Below, piece by piece: positions 1 through 11,645 of a stretch of DNA of 64,000 nt. The position numbers and the translations under genes are program-made. The first letter of the stretch is position 1, and every line of letters starts with the position of its first letter. Under the pieces are notes generated by a model. It was not told where the DNA came from, made no database searches, and saw nothing but the letters and a program-made list of their open reading frames with translations. The stretch is from Saccopteryx bilineata (Eukaryota > Chordata > Mammalia > Chiroptera > Emballonuridae), in NCBI RefSeq assembly GCF_036850765.1, contig NC_089492.1:199670276-199734275 (forward strand), written 5' to 3'.

Positions 1-145
1 TCACATATGAGAAAGCAATCAATGAATAAGTAAGGTGCTGCAACAAAGACTTGATGCTTCTCATCTCTCTCTCTTCCTGTCTGTCTGTCCCTATCTGTCT
101 CTCTCTCTGACCCTCTCTGTCAAAAAATAATAATAATAAAAAAAG
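1..145 (+). repeat. VES-type SINE, 3' part, cut by the window edge
   Basis: The sequence opens with CACATATGAGAAAGCAATCA, the conserved right-hand body of long VES SINEs. It continues through a CTTCTCATCTCTCTC pyrimidine tail into an AATAATAATAAT A-rich end. The same body is found intact at 25890-26214. The head is left of the window. Confidence 0.9.
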
Positions 146-365
146 TTAGGAGGAGGCCTACAATTTGTTAAAACCAATGCAACAATATCCTTGAAAAACT
201 TTAAAGGGCAATTCTTTTTTTAATTACTTGTAAAAAAATTAGGAAAATACTAAAAAATATTTTGTTGGTATGATGTAGTTCATATAGGATAAATATCTCC
301 TCTAATGATCTTTGGCTATATATGTATATATGTATGCAATGTTAATTATTACCATTGACAGTGGC

Positions 366-600
366 ATCTCATATGGTAGTAGTAGTAGTATATGACTCTT
401 GTATTATTATATTATTATTATATAAATAGTAATATGTATTATGTAATATGCAATATATTCCTATACTATGTACTATATAGTAACATAGTAATATAGTACT
501 AGTATACTATAGTAATTTATACTATATGGTGCTAAATTATTATATAATATTATAATGAATTATTACTATGATATTGCTATATTATTGATAACTAAATGTT
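366..600. repeat. AT-rich low-complexity tract
   Basis: TAGTAGTAGTA followed by TATTATTATATTATTATTAT and many ATAGTA/TATAAT words make up an A+T-dominated simple sequence. It has no coding character. Confidence 0.85.
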
Positions 601-617
601 CAGGTATGAGGGGGTCC

Positions 618-800
618 ACTGAACCTGGTTCATATCTGTGAGATCGTGGATGAACTGTTTAACTGAAGTCTTGGCTTCCCGTGCATAATAAAGTTAATGG
701 CTACCTTATCTCCTAGTGGGCTGTGAGGATGGGAGGATGCTTAGCCCAGTGCCTGGCATATTTTCAGTATTCAACAAATCAGGATTATTATCATTACACT
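618..800 (+). repeat. MIR SINE
   Basis: The order of words matches the MIR consensus on the plus strand: GAACCTGGTTCA, a tract around CTTGGCTTCCCGTGCATAA, then GCCCAGTGCCTGGCATA and CAGTATTCAACAAATCAG. It is diverged, as expected of an ancient element. Confidence 0.7.
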
Positions 801-888
801 GTGGTTCAGCATTTAGGGAAGTTTCATAAACTTTATCTATCTGGTTTCCTCACCAATGCTGCTTGGTGGGCAGGGCAGATGATATTTA

Positions 889-960
889 GCCTGATTTTAC
901 AGATAAGGAAAGAGATCAAAGGGTCACTGAGGTCCAAATATCTTGCCCATGGATATATTC
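889..960 (-). repeat. MIR fragment
   Basis: GATTTTACAGATAAGGAAAG, then GTCACTGAGG and ATCTTGCCCATGG, resemble the antisense of the MIR core (normally read as ACTTGCCC...CTGTAAAATGGG). Short and diverged. Confidence 0.5.
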
Positions 961-1985
961 TGACCAACAGTTTTTTCTCTTAGACGGCAGGCACTTGACT
1001 GCCTGTTGAATTTATATTTCAGAATCAACTTCTGAGTGTGGGCATGTGAGTGTGGAGGTGCACTGGCATTCCACTCTGGTTCTCATTGGTTAGGTCAGTG
1101 TGTGTAAGATGCTGTCTTCCTGACCTCATTCTTCTCATCTGTGAAGTGGAGGTTGGCAGCGGGTAGCCACGGAACCTTCTTTCAACCCTAAATAATTGTT
1201 TTCTTTTTTCTGCTCTAACAGAACTGTTAATTTCAGCTCAGTGGCCCTTTTTTGTTATGGTAAATTCAGAATCAGAAAAGCTGCATGTTTTTTCAAAGCC
1301 ACTGAACTAACGGCTTATCTTCATTCTTCGTCATGAAGCTATATTCCCTTCAAGGAAATTGGAGGAAATGGATGCTATTTCTCAACCACAATGCTCAAAT
1401 ATTTAACCTTCTGGGGAAAAATATCTAACCTTGTAAATTACTTATACAGGAGAGGAGTTAATATGGAATACTGTGGAAATGAAATTATATGTTAAATGCT
1501 TGCACCACAACCCAGTTTAAAGAAATGGAGTTAAGATTTCTTTGTAAAGTGATAAATTATTTGGTACTAGTAATAAGGCACAGAAACCTGGATTTTTTTT
1601 TCTTATGTCGCTGCCTACATTTCCTAATTTAATTTTCACAGTGCTCTGAGTTTTTTTAATGAAATAACTTTGCGGAGTTAAGCATTAAGCATTAAGCTTT
1701 CCCAGTTCAGGACTAGTTTGTGAACTTTTTCTATTGCACAGAGCTAATATGCATGGCTTTTTCCTAGGCACAGAGTATAACCCATTTCCAGGCTTATAGG
1801 AAATTGGACTTGTCATTTTAGTCAGTTGCATAATAAAAGGTCACAAAGTTAAATAAGTTATGGAAGCACAGTCCTATCCTTTCCCCTTGTTTACAAACAA
1901 CTGTTCCTGTTTTTCCCTCCTCTTCTTGCCAGTATTCTAAGAAGTCTCTTTGTAACATTTTCTTTCTCTCTACATAAGGAGTGAC

Positions 1986-2016
<31 letters not shown>

Positions 2017-2999
2017 GGGACCATTTAATACTTTCAATTCCCTTTGGCAAGCCAAGAAAAATGCAAAGGGTTTGCAATCACTTCGGGCAATTTTCTGAAA
2101 ATTGAAGCGATAGGTAAAAAGCAGATAGCTTTTTCTACTTCCTCCCATTGGTACTAGTTCATAATATTGGGTTATTTTGAAGTTTATCAGCAGTCCTTTT
2201 AGTTGAACATTGTAAAACACCACAGCATCACTTGATACATGTGAGATATTACTTCTGAAACTCAGGACGCTCTGGGTGGAGTGTAGCTTCAGAAAAGGTG
2301 AGATTATGCTGTGGTAACAAGTCCCCTAATTGCAGTGGTTTATAACCACGTAGACATAGAGCTTCTTGTTCACATGAGTTATTCACTGCTGTTTGTCACC
2401 ACTCTGAGGATACAGGCTGGCCAGGCAGTATCTATTCATAATGTTCCTGGTCACATGGCATAAAAAAAGGACACAAGGACCACCTGGTTCTTTAACTTTA
2501 GACCACCATGACTCAGATTCTGACCTGTTACAAGGTAAGAATTGTAGTGAAGGAAAGATTGCCTGGCTATAGTGTAGGTAAGATAGGAGAGAAAAGAAAC
2601 GCCAGTAGTCCTAGGAGAACTCAGATAAGAGGCAGGGAGCTCTTGTACAGGAGAGGGGTGGACTGAGGAGTAAGTACCGGTAGATAGAGGACCGAAGGAA
2701 CCATGCACAGGGAGCAGGGTGGATATGGTGCGATGAGATAGGAGTCAAAGATCCTCGGAGAGTTCCCAAGCTTAGAGATTAGGAGAACGGTATAAAGAAC
2801 CTACATGAAGAAGTCTGGAGGAGGAACCAACTTATGGGGGACTAGGCAGGGAACGTTTGGGGTGACATCCCAATATCCAGATTGATGTAGGCAGGTGCTG
2901 CAGTTCCTTTGAATCACTGTCCCTTTACCTCCTTACATTTGGAAACACAAGTGTCTCTTGATCACGTTGAACTACAGCATCTAAATGAAGTTGTCTTGC
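961..2999. other. Intergenic stretch, no gene seen
   Basis: No exon or named element is supported. A 26-base T run at 1986-2011 may be the tail of an old minus-strand retrocopy. Around 2290-2440 there is a faint match to an ancient DNA-transposon relic (CTGTGGTAACAAG ... CAGTGGTTTATAA), not enough to name. A short AGCATTA tandem lies near 1680. Confidence 0.5.
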
Positions 3000-3007
3000 C
3001 TCTAAAG

Positions 3008-3282
3008 CAGTGGTCCCCAACTTTTTTGGGGCCATGGACCGGTTTAGTGTCAGAAAATATTTTCACGGACCAGCCTTTAGTGTGAGATGGATAAATGTAT
3101 CACGTGACCGAGACAAGTGTCAAGAGTGAGTCTTAGACGAATGTAACAGAGGGAATCTGGTCATTTTTTAAAAATAAAACATCGTTCAGACTTAAATATA
3201 AATAAAACAGAAATAATGTAAGTTATTTATTCTTTCTCTGTGGAATGGTACCGGTCCACGGCCCGGGGGTTGGGGACCACTG
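3008..3282. mobile_element. Short nonautonomous hAT-type element with 8-bp duplication
   Basis: The element starts CAGTGGTCCCCAAC and ends GTTGGGGACCACTG, perfect 14-bp terminal inverted repeats, and is 275 bp long. The 8 bases CTCTAAAG flank it on both sides (3000-3007 and 3283-3290), as expected for hAT transposition. Subterminal sequence (GGCCATGGACCGG on the left, CCGGTCCACGGCC on the right) is also inverted. It has no coding capacity. The perfect duplication argues for a fairly recent insertion. Confidence 0.93.
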
Positions 3283-3290
3283 CTCTAAAG

Positions 3291-5284
3291 GCATGCTTGG
3301 GGTACAAGAATACAGTGGTGTGCTAGCCGCCCACAGCCTCTAACCGGAGGACAGTGGCAGCTAGCCTGTGGAATGTTTATTAGAGTGTGCCCTGGAGTTG
3401 AATTCCTGTGGCATCAGGGCATCAGGGGGAAGAAGCAGGGTGGGGCAGGAAGAGAACAGATGTGATGCTCTACCAGCAGCCTCGGTCCATGCTGCACAGA
3501 GCTCTGGATCTAGGAAAAGCCTGCGACAAGTTGGAGTGAAAAGACACGGTGTCAGTCACAAAGGCAGTGTCCTTTTACTGCCCTTGAAAGGAGGCATGCT
3601 CTTCAGCTGAGGCAACCTCCAAACAGCTGCCTGCTGAGAACCATCTTCCAGAAACAGCTCAGTAGCTGAGGCAGAGATTCCTTCACTTTCCAGTGGGTAT
3701 CTGAGTAGTACGTGACAGAATCAACCCAAGTCTACTCCTTGATCTACTTTGATTCACTTCCTCTTACAGATCTTGGGACCAGCTCCGGGCTTCCAGTGCT
3801 TTCTCTTCCTGGAGTAAGGTTGTCAAGTTTAGCAAAGAAAAATATAAAACTCCCAGTTTGAATTCCAGATTAATAATAAGTGTACATACATATATTAGTG
3901 TGGGCATGTCTCAGACTAATATTACAGACATACTTACACTAAAGAAACTATTCATTGTTTTTCTGAAATTCAATTTTAACTGGGCATCTTATATTTTACC
4001 TGGCAACCCTATCATGCAAGAAACTTAGAAGAGGAAGATTAGTCAGCAAATTATAACCCCACCTCTGTTGCTGGTCCTGAGGCTCCAACTGAAATGAATT
4101 AACTGTGCTTCCTCCTCCATCATTTCCAGACCCCTTCACCTTTAGCCAGCGACTCTGCTGGGCCAGGGGCTGCCTTGGTGGCAAGAGCTAAACCTTCATT
4201 TCTGCCTGAGGGCATTGAACCTTGGTCAATGGACTCTTATTGGTCCAGGGCACTGTACCCCTGCTTACTGCCTGCCATCAAAACTGTACAAGGCAACACA
4301 GAAGAGGAGCCCAAATGAGACACTCCCTCAAAGATTATAGTATAACAGCACTCCACATCTCCTGCTGAGCAGGTGAGATTGTGACTTCTCACCTGCCAAG
4401 GAGCCTCTTAGATGGCTGCTGTAACTTAGACCTCAGTGGCACTTTAACTATGTCCCTTTGGGACCAGGATCCCTTACCTTGCAGAGCCCAGCTTTGCAGA
4501 GATAAGAAGCACACACTCACCAGTGGCTTCTGGGAGTGGTGACAGGGGGCTGCTCCTAATTCCACCCCTTGACTCCCTGCCTTGTGTGTCTCCAGCATGT
4601 CCTGGGGTGTCGCACCTCTCAGTGAGATAAGCAGAAAGATAGCAGGCATGGCTTTGCAGAACCAAGTCCTGCGGCATGGCTGCTGGGAATTTGCAAGAGG
4701 GTTTAATAGGAGAAGTGATCTTTGAACAGAATTTTGATGGGAGAGCTGGGTTTTTCCAGGCAGGACTGGGTGGAGAAGCATTCTGAGTGGGGGAACCAGG
4801 GCAATGACAAACAGGCCAGGGAGCCCAAGACCTGTTGTAGGATCTGGGGTGGGTTGGAATGACCTACAGTGCCCGGAGCTGGCAGATGAGGAGTTGGCAG
4901 GGCAGGAAAGCTGTCCCCCTCGCCGCTTGGGGAGGGTTTGAAGAGGGTGTTTTAGCGTGGAAATTATTGGTTTGTCCTTTTTGCTTTAATGATAGAACAG
5001 ACTCTTACACAGAATATGTTAAGTGCTATGCACACTTAGTTGATTTTAGTGAGAGTTGCTAAGTTTACTTAAGATGGATATTTAGGCAACTCAAAAAAAA
5101 TCCTCCTTCAATTTCCCTCCATGTGTGCTTAGCTTAAAGAAAAATCTGAAAATATTTTCTTTTAATATTCTATGACTGATATTTCTGAATGCAGCTGATT
5201 TGTCCTGCTGAAGTGTGAGAGGGCTACCCAAGCCAAGTCAGGTGGCAATTAATCGTGAACAGGGGCTAGATATATGTTCTTCAC
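3291..5284. other. Intergenic stretch, no gene seen
   Basis: No exon structure or recognisable repeat. Open frames on both strands are short and overlap in conflicting frames. The segment around 4190-4275 has SINE-like words (GAACCTTGGTCAATGG) but no tail or head. Confidence 0.4.
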
Positions 5285-5785
5285 CAGTGCTGGGATTCCA
5301 ATAATTTAACAACTGGTTTTCTGCCCTAATGACCATTTTAAGAATAAAAAAACAATATACTAAAAGGTAGTTTATGATTTCATGTATTTAATATTTAAAT
5401 AAGGACAATAAAAGAGGTGCACAAAACTAGATTATGTTGTAAGAAAGAGTTTTAAAATACTAGTGAAAAATATTAAATATTATCAGACAAAAATCAATAA
5501 AACTGTTATTTAACATATTTCTATATTGCTTCTTGATTGGCATCCTCATTTGCTATTGTTTTCACCTGTGGACAGAATGAACATTACTATGGGTGCTTAG
5601 AATATGCTGTTGCGCAGATGAACATCAAAAAAGAGTAAAGAATGTGGATTTGTGATTGCCATATTGAGTAGCTTCACAGGCCACCCTGATAACAAGTGCC
5701 ATTTTAGCAACTGGTTCACTGAACTCAACAAAAAATTAGGTTTGTTTCTCCTGAACCAGTGCAAACTGGCTGAATCCCGGCACTG
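5285..5785. mobile_element. Nonautonomous hAT-like element, diverged duplication
   Basis: The left end CAGTGCTGGGATTC and right end GAATCCCGGCACTG are inverted with one mismatch. The element is 501 bp long, AT-rich inside and has no transposase. The 8 bases on each side are TTCTTCAC (5277-5284) and TCCTCCAC (5786-5793), 6 of 8 matching, so this insertion is probably older than the other three. An open frame at 5652-5870 crosses the right end and is not a gene. Confidence 0.8.
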
Positions 5786-5793
5786 TCCTCCAC

Positions 5794-7494
5794 CCATCCT
5801 GCAAAGCCACCAGAGCGGTGAAAAGGCACTTTCAAAAGTTTGCTATGAAATTCCTGCTTTGGATGTCTGAACTAGAACAAAAAGGCTGGGCTTCCAAGAG
5901 CCTCCTGATTCTGTTGGGGGGGTTCCCCAAAGGCAGTGTGGCATCCATATGCCCACAAACCCACGCAGTTATCTAAGCCTGGATATTTTTCTTTGGACCC
6001 AGAGGGTAACACGAGGCCTGCCCCATCTGGTTTGAAAACCAGGCCTGCTGCCCAGACATGCTTTGACTGTAAATGAAAATCTGTGCCCTTTCTGAGCCCA
6101 TGGGCATAGCATGACGTCTTCCCACTCAATGCTTATCCACTAGCAGCAGCCGGCTGGTGACACTAGGCCTTGTTGCTGACACTTCAGAGAGGCTTTGTGA
6201 CATGTTTAGAGATATTGTAGTTTCCTCAGTCAGTTTTACTGGAACTCAGTGGGAAGTGAAGCAGGTGCTATGATTCCGATTTAGAGATGAACACTTGACA
6301 TTGAGGGAGTTACTAGAGTTGCCAGTGTCAACAGAATGAACTGGACAGTGAAGACAGCCCCCAGCCACATGCCATGTTGATGCCTACTGCCCCCTAGCCT
6401 CCGACGTTTTACCCAACCTTTCTGCCAGTCCCCACCCAGAGTGGTCCCCTCCTGCACCTCCCCTTGTTCTCTCCTCTTCACTCAGGTGGTCCTGCGGAAG
6501 CAAAGCCACACAGACTTGGCCTGGTTTGTATCTGCACTATCTAGCTTCAGCCCGCAAACCAGGCTTCTGGACACTCCATGTTTTCTCCCCAACTCACTTC
6601 TTTCAGCCTGTAATGTCCCAGGGCAGAGCCTGCTTCTCACCCTCACCTTCTGACTTTAGGGAGAGATTAGACATGAGATGTGACTCTCTGGGCAGCATCC
6701 TTTCCAGCCTCTCCTCCTGTCTTGGAGGAGGTTTCTGTGTCTACTGGCAACTTGCTGATATGGCTGAATGAATGAATAACAAAATAGTCAGAGGCACCAA
6801 TATGGTGCTGCTTCTGTCTCTTTCCAAATGCCCGTCGCAGTCAGGCCCGCCTGCTCGGTGTGCTTTGGCCTTTGTCTAGCCATTTCATCTTAAACCTTCA
6901 AAGTTCTGAAAGGGCACGTGTGAGCGGGGTAACAAGACAAGTGAAGGTCCTCATGACTCTGTGGGAATGGGCGCACATTGTGCTGGTGGCGTTCAACTGA
7001 AAGGGACAGTTTGGACATGGCACAAGATGTCTGGCATTCCTGAAGGGTATATGTTGTTATAAGTTGCTTTTCATAAGGCTATTGACAGCACCAGATAAGA
7101 GTATTTTAAGTGAGCAGCAGAGAATCTTAACAGTACAATTCTGCATGGATATGTCTTAGACGTCCAGCGAGATATGACTGCTACCCCCTCCTTGCCCCTG
7201 CTCCTGCCCCACTGATTTTGTGAGAACTTAATTGTCCCTGTCTTTTTTCACTCCTTGGCCCTTTGTTTTGTGTAGCAACTCCCCATTACCCTGGGGACCT
7301 CCTGTGTAAAGGGGCAATTCAGGCTATCTTGTACTCCTGAGTCACCTCCCGGGGAACCCAGCTCACAGAAGACTTTCAATAATTTTTTAACTAACCTGTG
7401 TCCCTCATCCAGTTTATACTGAAATTTCTGTTTTGAAACTCCCTTCAGAATTTACCTTTCTCTTCTAAACATGGCACCTTTTCTTTCAGCTCTT
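5794..7494. other. Intergenic stretch, no gene seen
   Basis: It contains one member of a diverged repeat pair (6254-6372). Otherwise I recognise no exon, RNA or transposable element. A GAATGAATGAATAAC tail at about 6764 could end an old L2 or MIR. Confidence 0.4.
6254..6372. repeat. Unnamed diverged repeat, copy A
   Basis: It aligns along about 120 bases with 11171-11289 in the same orientation: both have AGTGAAGC, TTTAGAGATGA, TTGACATTGAGGG, AACAGAA and GACAGCCC in the same order and spacing. I cannot assign it to a known family. An old interspersed repeat is the likely explanation. Confidence 0.6.
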
Positions 7495-7510
7495 TACAAA
7501 ACCATCATTT

Positions 7511-7542
7511 TTAAAAAAAATTTATTTATTCATTTTAGAAAG

Positions 7543-7573
<31 letters not shown>

Positions 7574-7695
7574 GGGGAGGAGCAGGAAACATCAACTCCC
7601 ATATGTGCCTTGATCAGGCAAGCCCAGGGTTTTGAACCGGCGACCTCAGCATTTCCAGGTCGATGCTTTATCTACTGCGCCACCACAGGTCAGGC
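7511..7695 (-). repeat. VES SINE, full length, 16-bp target duplication
   Basis: On the minus strand the head is AGCCTGACCTGTGGTGGCGC, with box-B-like GGTTCAAAACC, a GTTGATGTTTCCTGCTCC body, a CT-rich tail and an A-rich end. TACAAAACCATCATTT occurs at 7495-7510 and again at 7696-7711, a perfect 16-bp target-site duplication. This is the clearest SINE insertion in the window. Confidence 0.97.
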
Positions 7696-7711
7696 TACAA
7701 AACCATCATTT

Positions 7712-9191
7712 AAAGCCAGGAGGCAATGAATGAATCTATGGATTTGTTTGTTTGATTCTGAACCCTGAATTAGATTCTCTGTCTTTACCTGGTGTTGTCT
7801 GTCAAGTGTAGAAAGGAAACAATTTACATAGAAAATGAGGACTGCAAGGGGCTATGTTATGGACATTTTAATGTGTCTTCTTTAGCAGACACATTTTGCT
7901 TTTATCTTAAACAATCAATGTGTCACCGTTCATAAATAAATTCTTACCACCTGCATGTGAACATGTTCTTTCTGATGACTTATATGGAATTTTGAGGAGG
8001 GTCAAAATATTGCATTTTTCTAATTTGTGATTTATAAGAACTTTTTATTTTATAAATTAATATGCTGTCCCTTTTGGGGGCATAAAATTTACCATTTCTA
8101 GCTTCTTTTTGTTGTATTTGTAATGAAAGGCCCTTTATTACATTCTTCTGTGACTCAATCTTTATAGATTAGAAATCAATATTCTTTCTCCCCCCAAATA
8201 ATTTCCTTAATCCCTTCCCTGTTTCTTCCTTTTAAAAATCAACTGCAGGTTTTACCAGCAAAGTTCATTCTAGGATGTGTTTATTTTGATTTCCACATTA
8301 AAACACCCAGTTGATGAGTATTTATTTAGTGGGGGTTTGGGTTTTTTGTGTTTTTTTTTTGCATTAGCCTATTGAATACTCTTCTGAAAAAGTCTATTTA
8401 TTACCCTGGCTGAGTTGCTAACTTGGTTGTTTCAATGTACCAAGGATGTGGGTTTGATCCCTGGTCAGCACACATATAAGAATCAATGAATGAGTGCATA
8501 AATAGTTGGAACTACAAATCGGTTTCTCTCTTTCCCTCTCCTGCCCTTTCTCTCTAAAATCAATCAATGATTTTTTTAAAAGCTTATTTTTGAAATGTTG
8601 ACTCATCCTGTACAGATTCAGTAATTTTGTCACTCTCCTTGCCATAGGTTTTATAGATACATGGCTCCCTAGTCTTTGTGACCAGGTTCTACGAACTCCG
8701 CCGAGGCCTGCCCACCTTTCCTACCCCACCTCACAGCTCTTCTGGTTGTCTGAGGGAGGTTTCTGTTTACTTTTCCATTTCTTGGGTTGAGAAAGATGTC
8801 TCAACATGCAATAATATAATGATAAGAGGCACTTACTTTTCCAGGGGCTGTGACTTCCATCGTGTGACCAGGTCTCTTACATATAAGCACAAAAAGGACC
8901 CATTGGCCTACCTTATATAATTTGGGGACACAATGCATCCTGCACACCCACTGCTCTTATTCCTTTCCTCTTTAAGGTGTCATGGGCTGTCCTCCCCATG
9001 TGCCAGTGAACATTTCACTGTGTTTTTCTGAGTCCCCTCTCCAGAGTGGCCCTGTGAACTGTCTAGGGTAGTAAGACATTCTGCTGCAGTGCCCTTGGGG
9101 TTGGCAAGACTTGCTGAAGCAGAATTTGGAAATTGGCCGCAAACACACAGCATTTCTCTTGCACCAGGTTCAAACTGGACTCACACCCTGA
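7712..9191. other. Intergenic stretch, AT-rich, no gene seen
   Basis: Apart from the SINE at 8404-8580, no feature is recognised. Short open frames only. Confidence 0.4.
8404..8580 (+). repeat. VES-like SINE, older subfamily
   Basis: It begins CCCTGGCTGAGTTGCTAAC, has a diverged box B (GGGTTTGATCCCTGG) and GAATCAATGAATG, then a CTCTCTTTCCCTCTCC tail and CTAAAATCAATCAATGA. Same architecture as the other SINEs here but more diverged. Confidence 0.8.
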
Positions 9192-9199
9192 GTCTTGAC

Positions 9200-9529
9200 C
9201 AGGGGTCCCCAAACTATAGCCCGCGGGCCACATGCGGCCCCCTGAGGCCATTTATCCGGCCCCTGCCGCACTTCTGGAAGGGTACCTCTTTCATTGGTGG
9301 TCAGTGAGAGGAGCATAGTTCCCATTGAAATATTGGTCAATTTGTTGATTTAAATTTACTTGTTCTTTATTTTAAATATTGTATTTGTTCCCGTTTTGTT
9401 TTTTTACTTTAAAATAAGATATGTGCAGTGTGCATAGGAATTTGTTCATAGTTTTTTTTATAGTCCGGCCCTCCAACGGTCTGAGGGACAGTGAACTGGC
9501 CCCCCGTGTAAAAAGTTTGGGGACCCCTG
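9200..9529. mobile_element. Short nonautonomous hAT-type element with 8-bp duplication
   Basis: The ends CAGGGGTCCCCAAACT and AGTTTGGGGACCCCTG are perfect 16-bp inverted repeats. The element is 330 bp with inner words GCCCGCGGGCCACATGCGGC and CCGGCCCCTGCCGCACTTC. GTCTTGAC flanks both sides (9192-9199, 9530-9537). There is no transposase. It has relatives widespread in bat genomes as I remember them. Confidence 0.94.
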
Positions 9530-9984
9530 GTCTTGACAAAGCTGGTTTTCTTCTGAGATTCTGCGATTTATTTTCAATCAGCAACTTTTGTGAAGCACAG
9601 AACAGGGCACCATGGAAGACACAAGGGTAACCATGGCGTGGAGGACACCATAGTTATGGGCCTGGACTTTGTACATACCACTCATGTATGGGAGAAAAGA
9701 CAAAGAAGAGTGAAGTAAAATTATGACAAATACAAAAGAGGAAGTGTAATTGAGAGAATGGGAGAGGGTATCATGAAGTTGGCACTGGGCCCGAACCTTG
9801 AAGTCTGAAGGTTTCAATGTCTAGGATGAGGCCAGGGTGGTCAAAGTCCTGAACTGTGACAGGGGAATGATAGTAGGAAGGCATTCTCTGGGGTGGAGGT
9901 GGGGAGTCAGAGTAAAGGGGCCAGAAAGGAGGCTTGAAACCAACCAGGGAAGACATATAGGACCTCAAAACTATCTAAGAGGCT

Positions 9985-10080
9985 TGTACGTTATTGGCAC
10001 GATATTGGTTCCTCAACATCACTGGGCTCCTGGAGATTCAGACTTACTCAGTGGGCACAGGAATCTGCATTCCTACCAGA
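9985..10080. repeat. Possible MER20-like DNA-transposon relic
   Basis: TGGTTCCTCAACATCACTGG, a gap, CAGACTTACTCAG and GGAATCTGCATTCCTACCA occur in the order seen in one strand of MER20-type elements. Too diverged to be sure. Confidence 0.35.
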
Positions 10081-10534
10081 CAGTGGGGTATTGTGATTTA
10101 GAGGTCACAGGCCATACTCTTTGTACAGCACAGATGAGGTAAAGGGGGGCAGTGAGGAGGCACGTTGTCAGTTTGGGAGCAGAAAGTGACACAACCCAAC
10201 TCAAGTTGCAGGGTGACAGATGTTGCAATAGGTATAACATGGGTTGAAGTTGCAGGAGGAGTGAAGGATGAAAGACAAGGTGCTGTGAGGACAACAGGTG
10301 TGCTGAGAGCCAGGGGTAGGGCACGAAGAAAGAGAGAGTGATTGTTAGGATGGAAAGTAATAGATCTGACTTGGAAACTTGGGCTAAAGGTACCAAAGGA
10401 CTGTTTGGTCTGATTGTCTTGTAAAAAGCAGTTGGAATTCATGCTGGAAGCAGTGTCAGTCGGGGACCAGGCTGGGTGCGCACCTATGGGATTCACTGTC
10501 AGATACGGAGGCAGCAGAGAATTTACCAACCATC

Positions 10535-10600
10535 TTCAACACAGTGGATATTGCGGTTAAGAACAGGCTTCTCTATTTGCCTGACTCAAACTTGTAGACA
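10535..10600 (+). repeat. MIR 5' fragment
   Basis: ACAGTGGATATTGCGGTTAA, then GAACAGGCTTCTC and CTGACTCAAAC follow the start of the MIR consensus (tRNA-related head). Truncated. Confidence 0.5.
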
Positions 10601-11170
10601 TGGGGGCAGGGGGAGGTCAGGAGGAACTAGGTTTCCTCTGACCATGGATGCTGATCACTTCCCTCCAAGAGGTTTCATTCAGCATGGCTTTGGAGCAGCC
10701 CCGGGTGGGAACAACCCAAGGTAACTTCCTTTAAGGCCTGTTGCAGGTTACTTTGCCCTGGAAGGAAATTTGGCCATACGCTAGGCCTGTCAGAGCCCAT
10801 CAGAGCCGACTGGTGCTGGGAGCAGCCAGTGTACAGGTAGGTGTGTAAGCATGCAAACTTTGGGAAGCTTCCTATGAATACGGCAACTTTTTGGAGGATT
10901 GTTCTCCCAAACTGTTTTGCAACATCAAGCTGTTCTGCTCCTGTCTGGAGGAGGGAATCTGGGGGGTCACACATTCAGTCAGGGACCTATTCCTTCAGCC
11001 GAGGTGAAATTTGGGGAAGGACAGAGATCTCCACAAAAGCAATAGTGTCACTTTGGATCAGCGTTCGGTGGTATGCTGCAGAGGGGCCAACCTAACATCT
11101 GGTCAGTGGCTTATTAAGTGGGACTTTCTTCACTGATTTCTTAGTCATGTTTTCCTACACCTGGTGCAGT

Positions 11171-11289
11171 AGTGAAGCGGGCATTCTGGTTTCATTTTAG
11201 AGATGAGTGTGTTGACATTGAGGGGTTCTTAGAGGTACCTGATGTAAACAGAACAAGCCAGGCAATAAGGACAGCCCTTGGCTACTTGC
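11171..11289. repeat. Unnamed diverged repeat, copy B
   Basis: Same-orientation partner of 6254-6372; see that entry. By eye roughly two-thirds to three-quarters of positions agree. No duplication flanks either copy. Confidence 0.6.
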
Positions 11290-11519
11290 TTCATTTTGAA
11301 ATGAGCCCAGTGTGAGCCATATGGAAATACATGTTCAGTCTCATGCCCCACCCCTCTGTCCAGAAGGCTCTTTGCCTTCTGTGCCTGCTCACTGCTGTCC
11401 TCTAGGCCTTTACTCAAAGACTCCGGACACTCATACACTCACACTGGCCTAATCTTCCACAGAGCACTTCTTAGATCTTCACAATCAACTTCTGTTACTT
11501 GCCGGCATTGTGATTAGCT

Positions 11520-11645
11520 CATTGCTGCTCACTAGAGTGTGTGCCCCATGAGGTCGGGGGCTCTGACACGTTTGCTCATTGTGTCACCAACACTTAGAAC
11601 CAGACCTGCACATCTTGGATGCTCAGTAAATGTTTCATAAATAAA
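11520..11645 (+). repeat. L2/MIR-type LINE 3' end
   Basis: GCCCCATGAGGTCGGGGGCT, GTGTCACCAACACTTAGAAC and GGATGCTCAGTAAATG follow the familiar L2 3' terminus, ending in TAAATAAAC. Confidence 0.75.

Noticed and set aside
9837..10529. Overlapping open frames of 101-143 codons on both strands
   Set aside because: They conflict in frame and strand, show no domain and lie over old repeat fragments.
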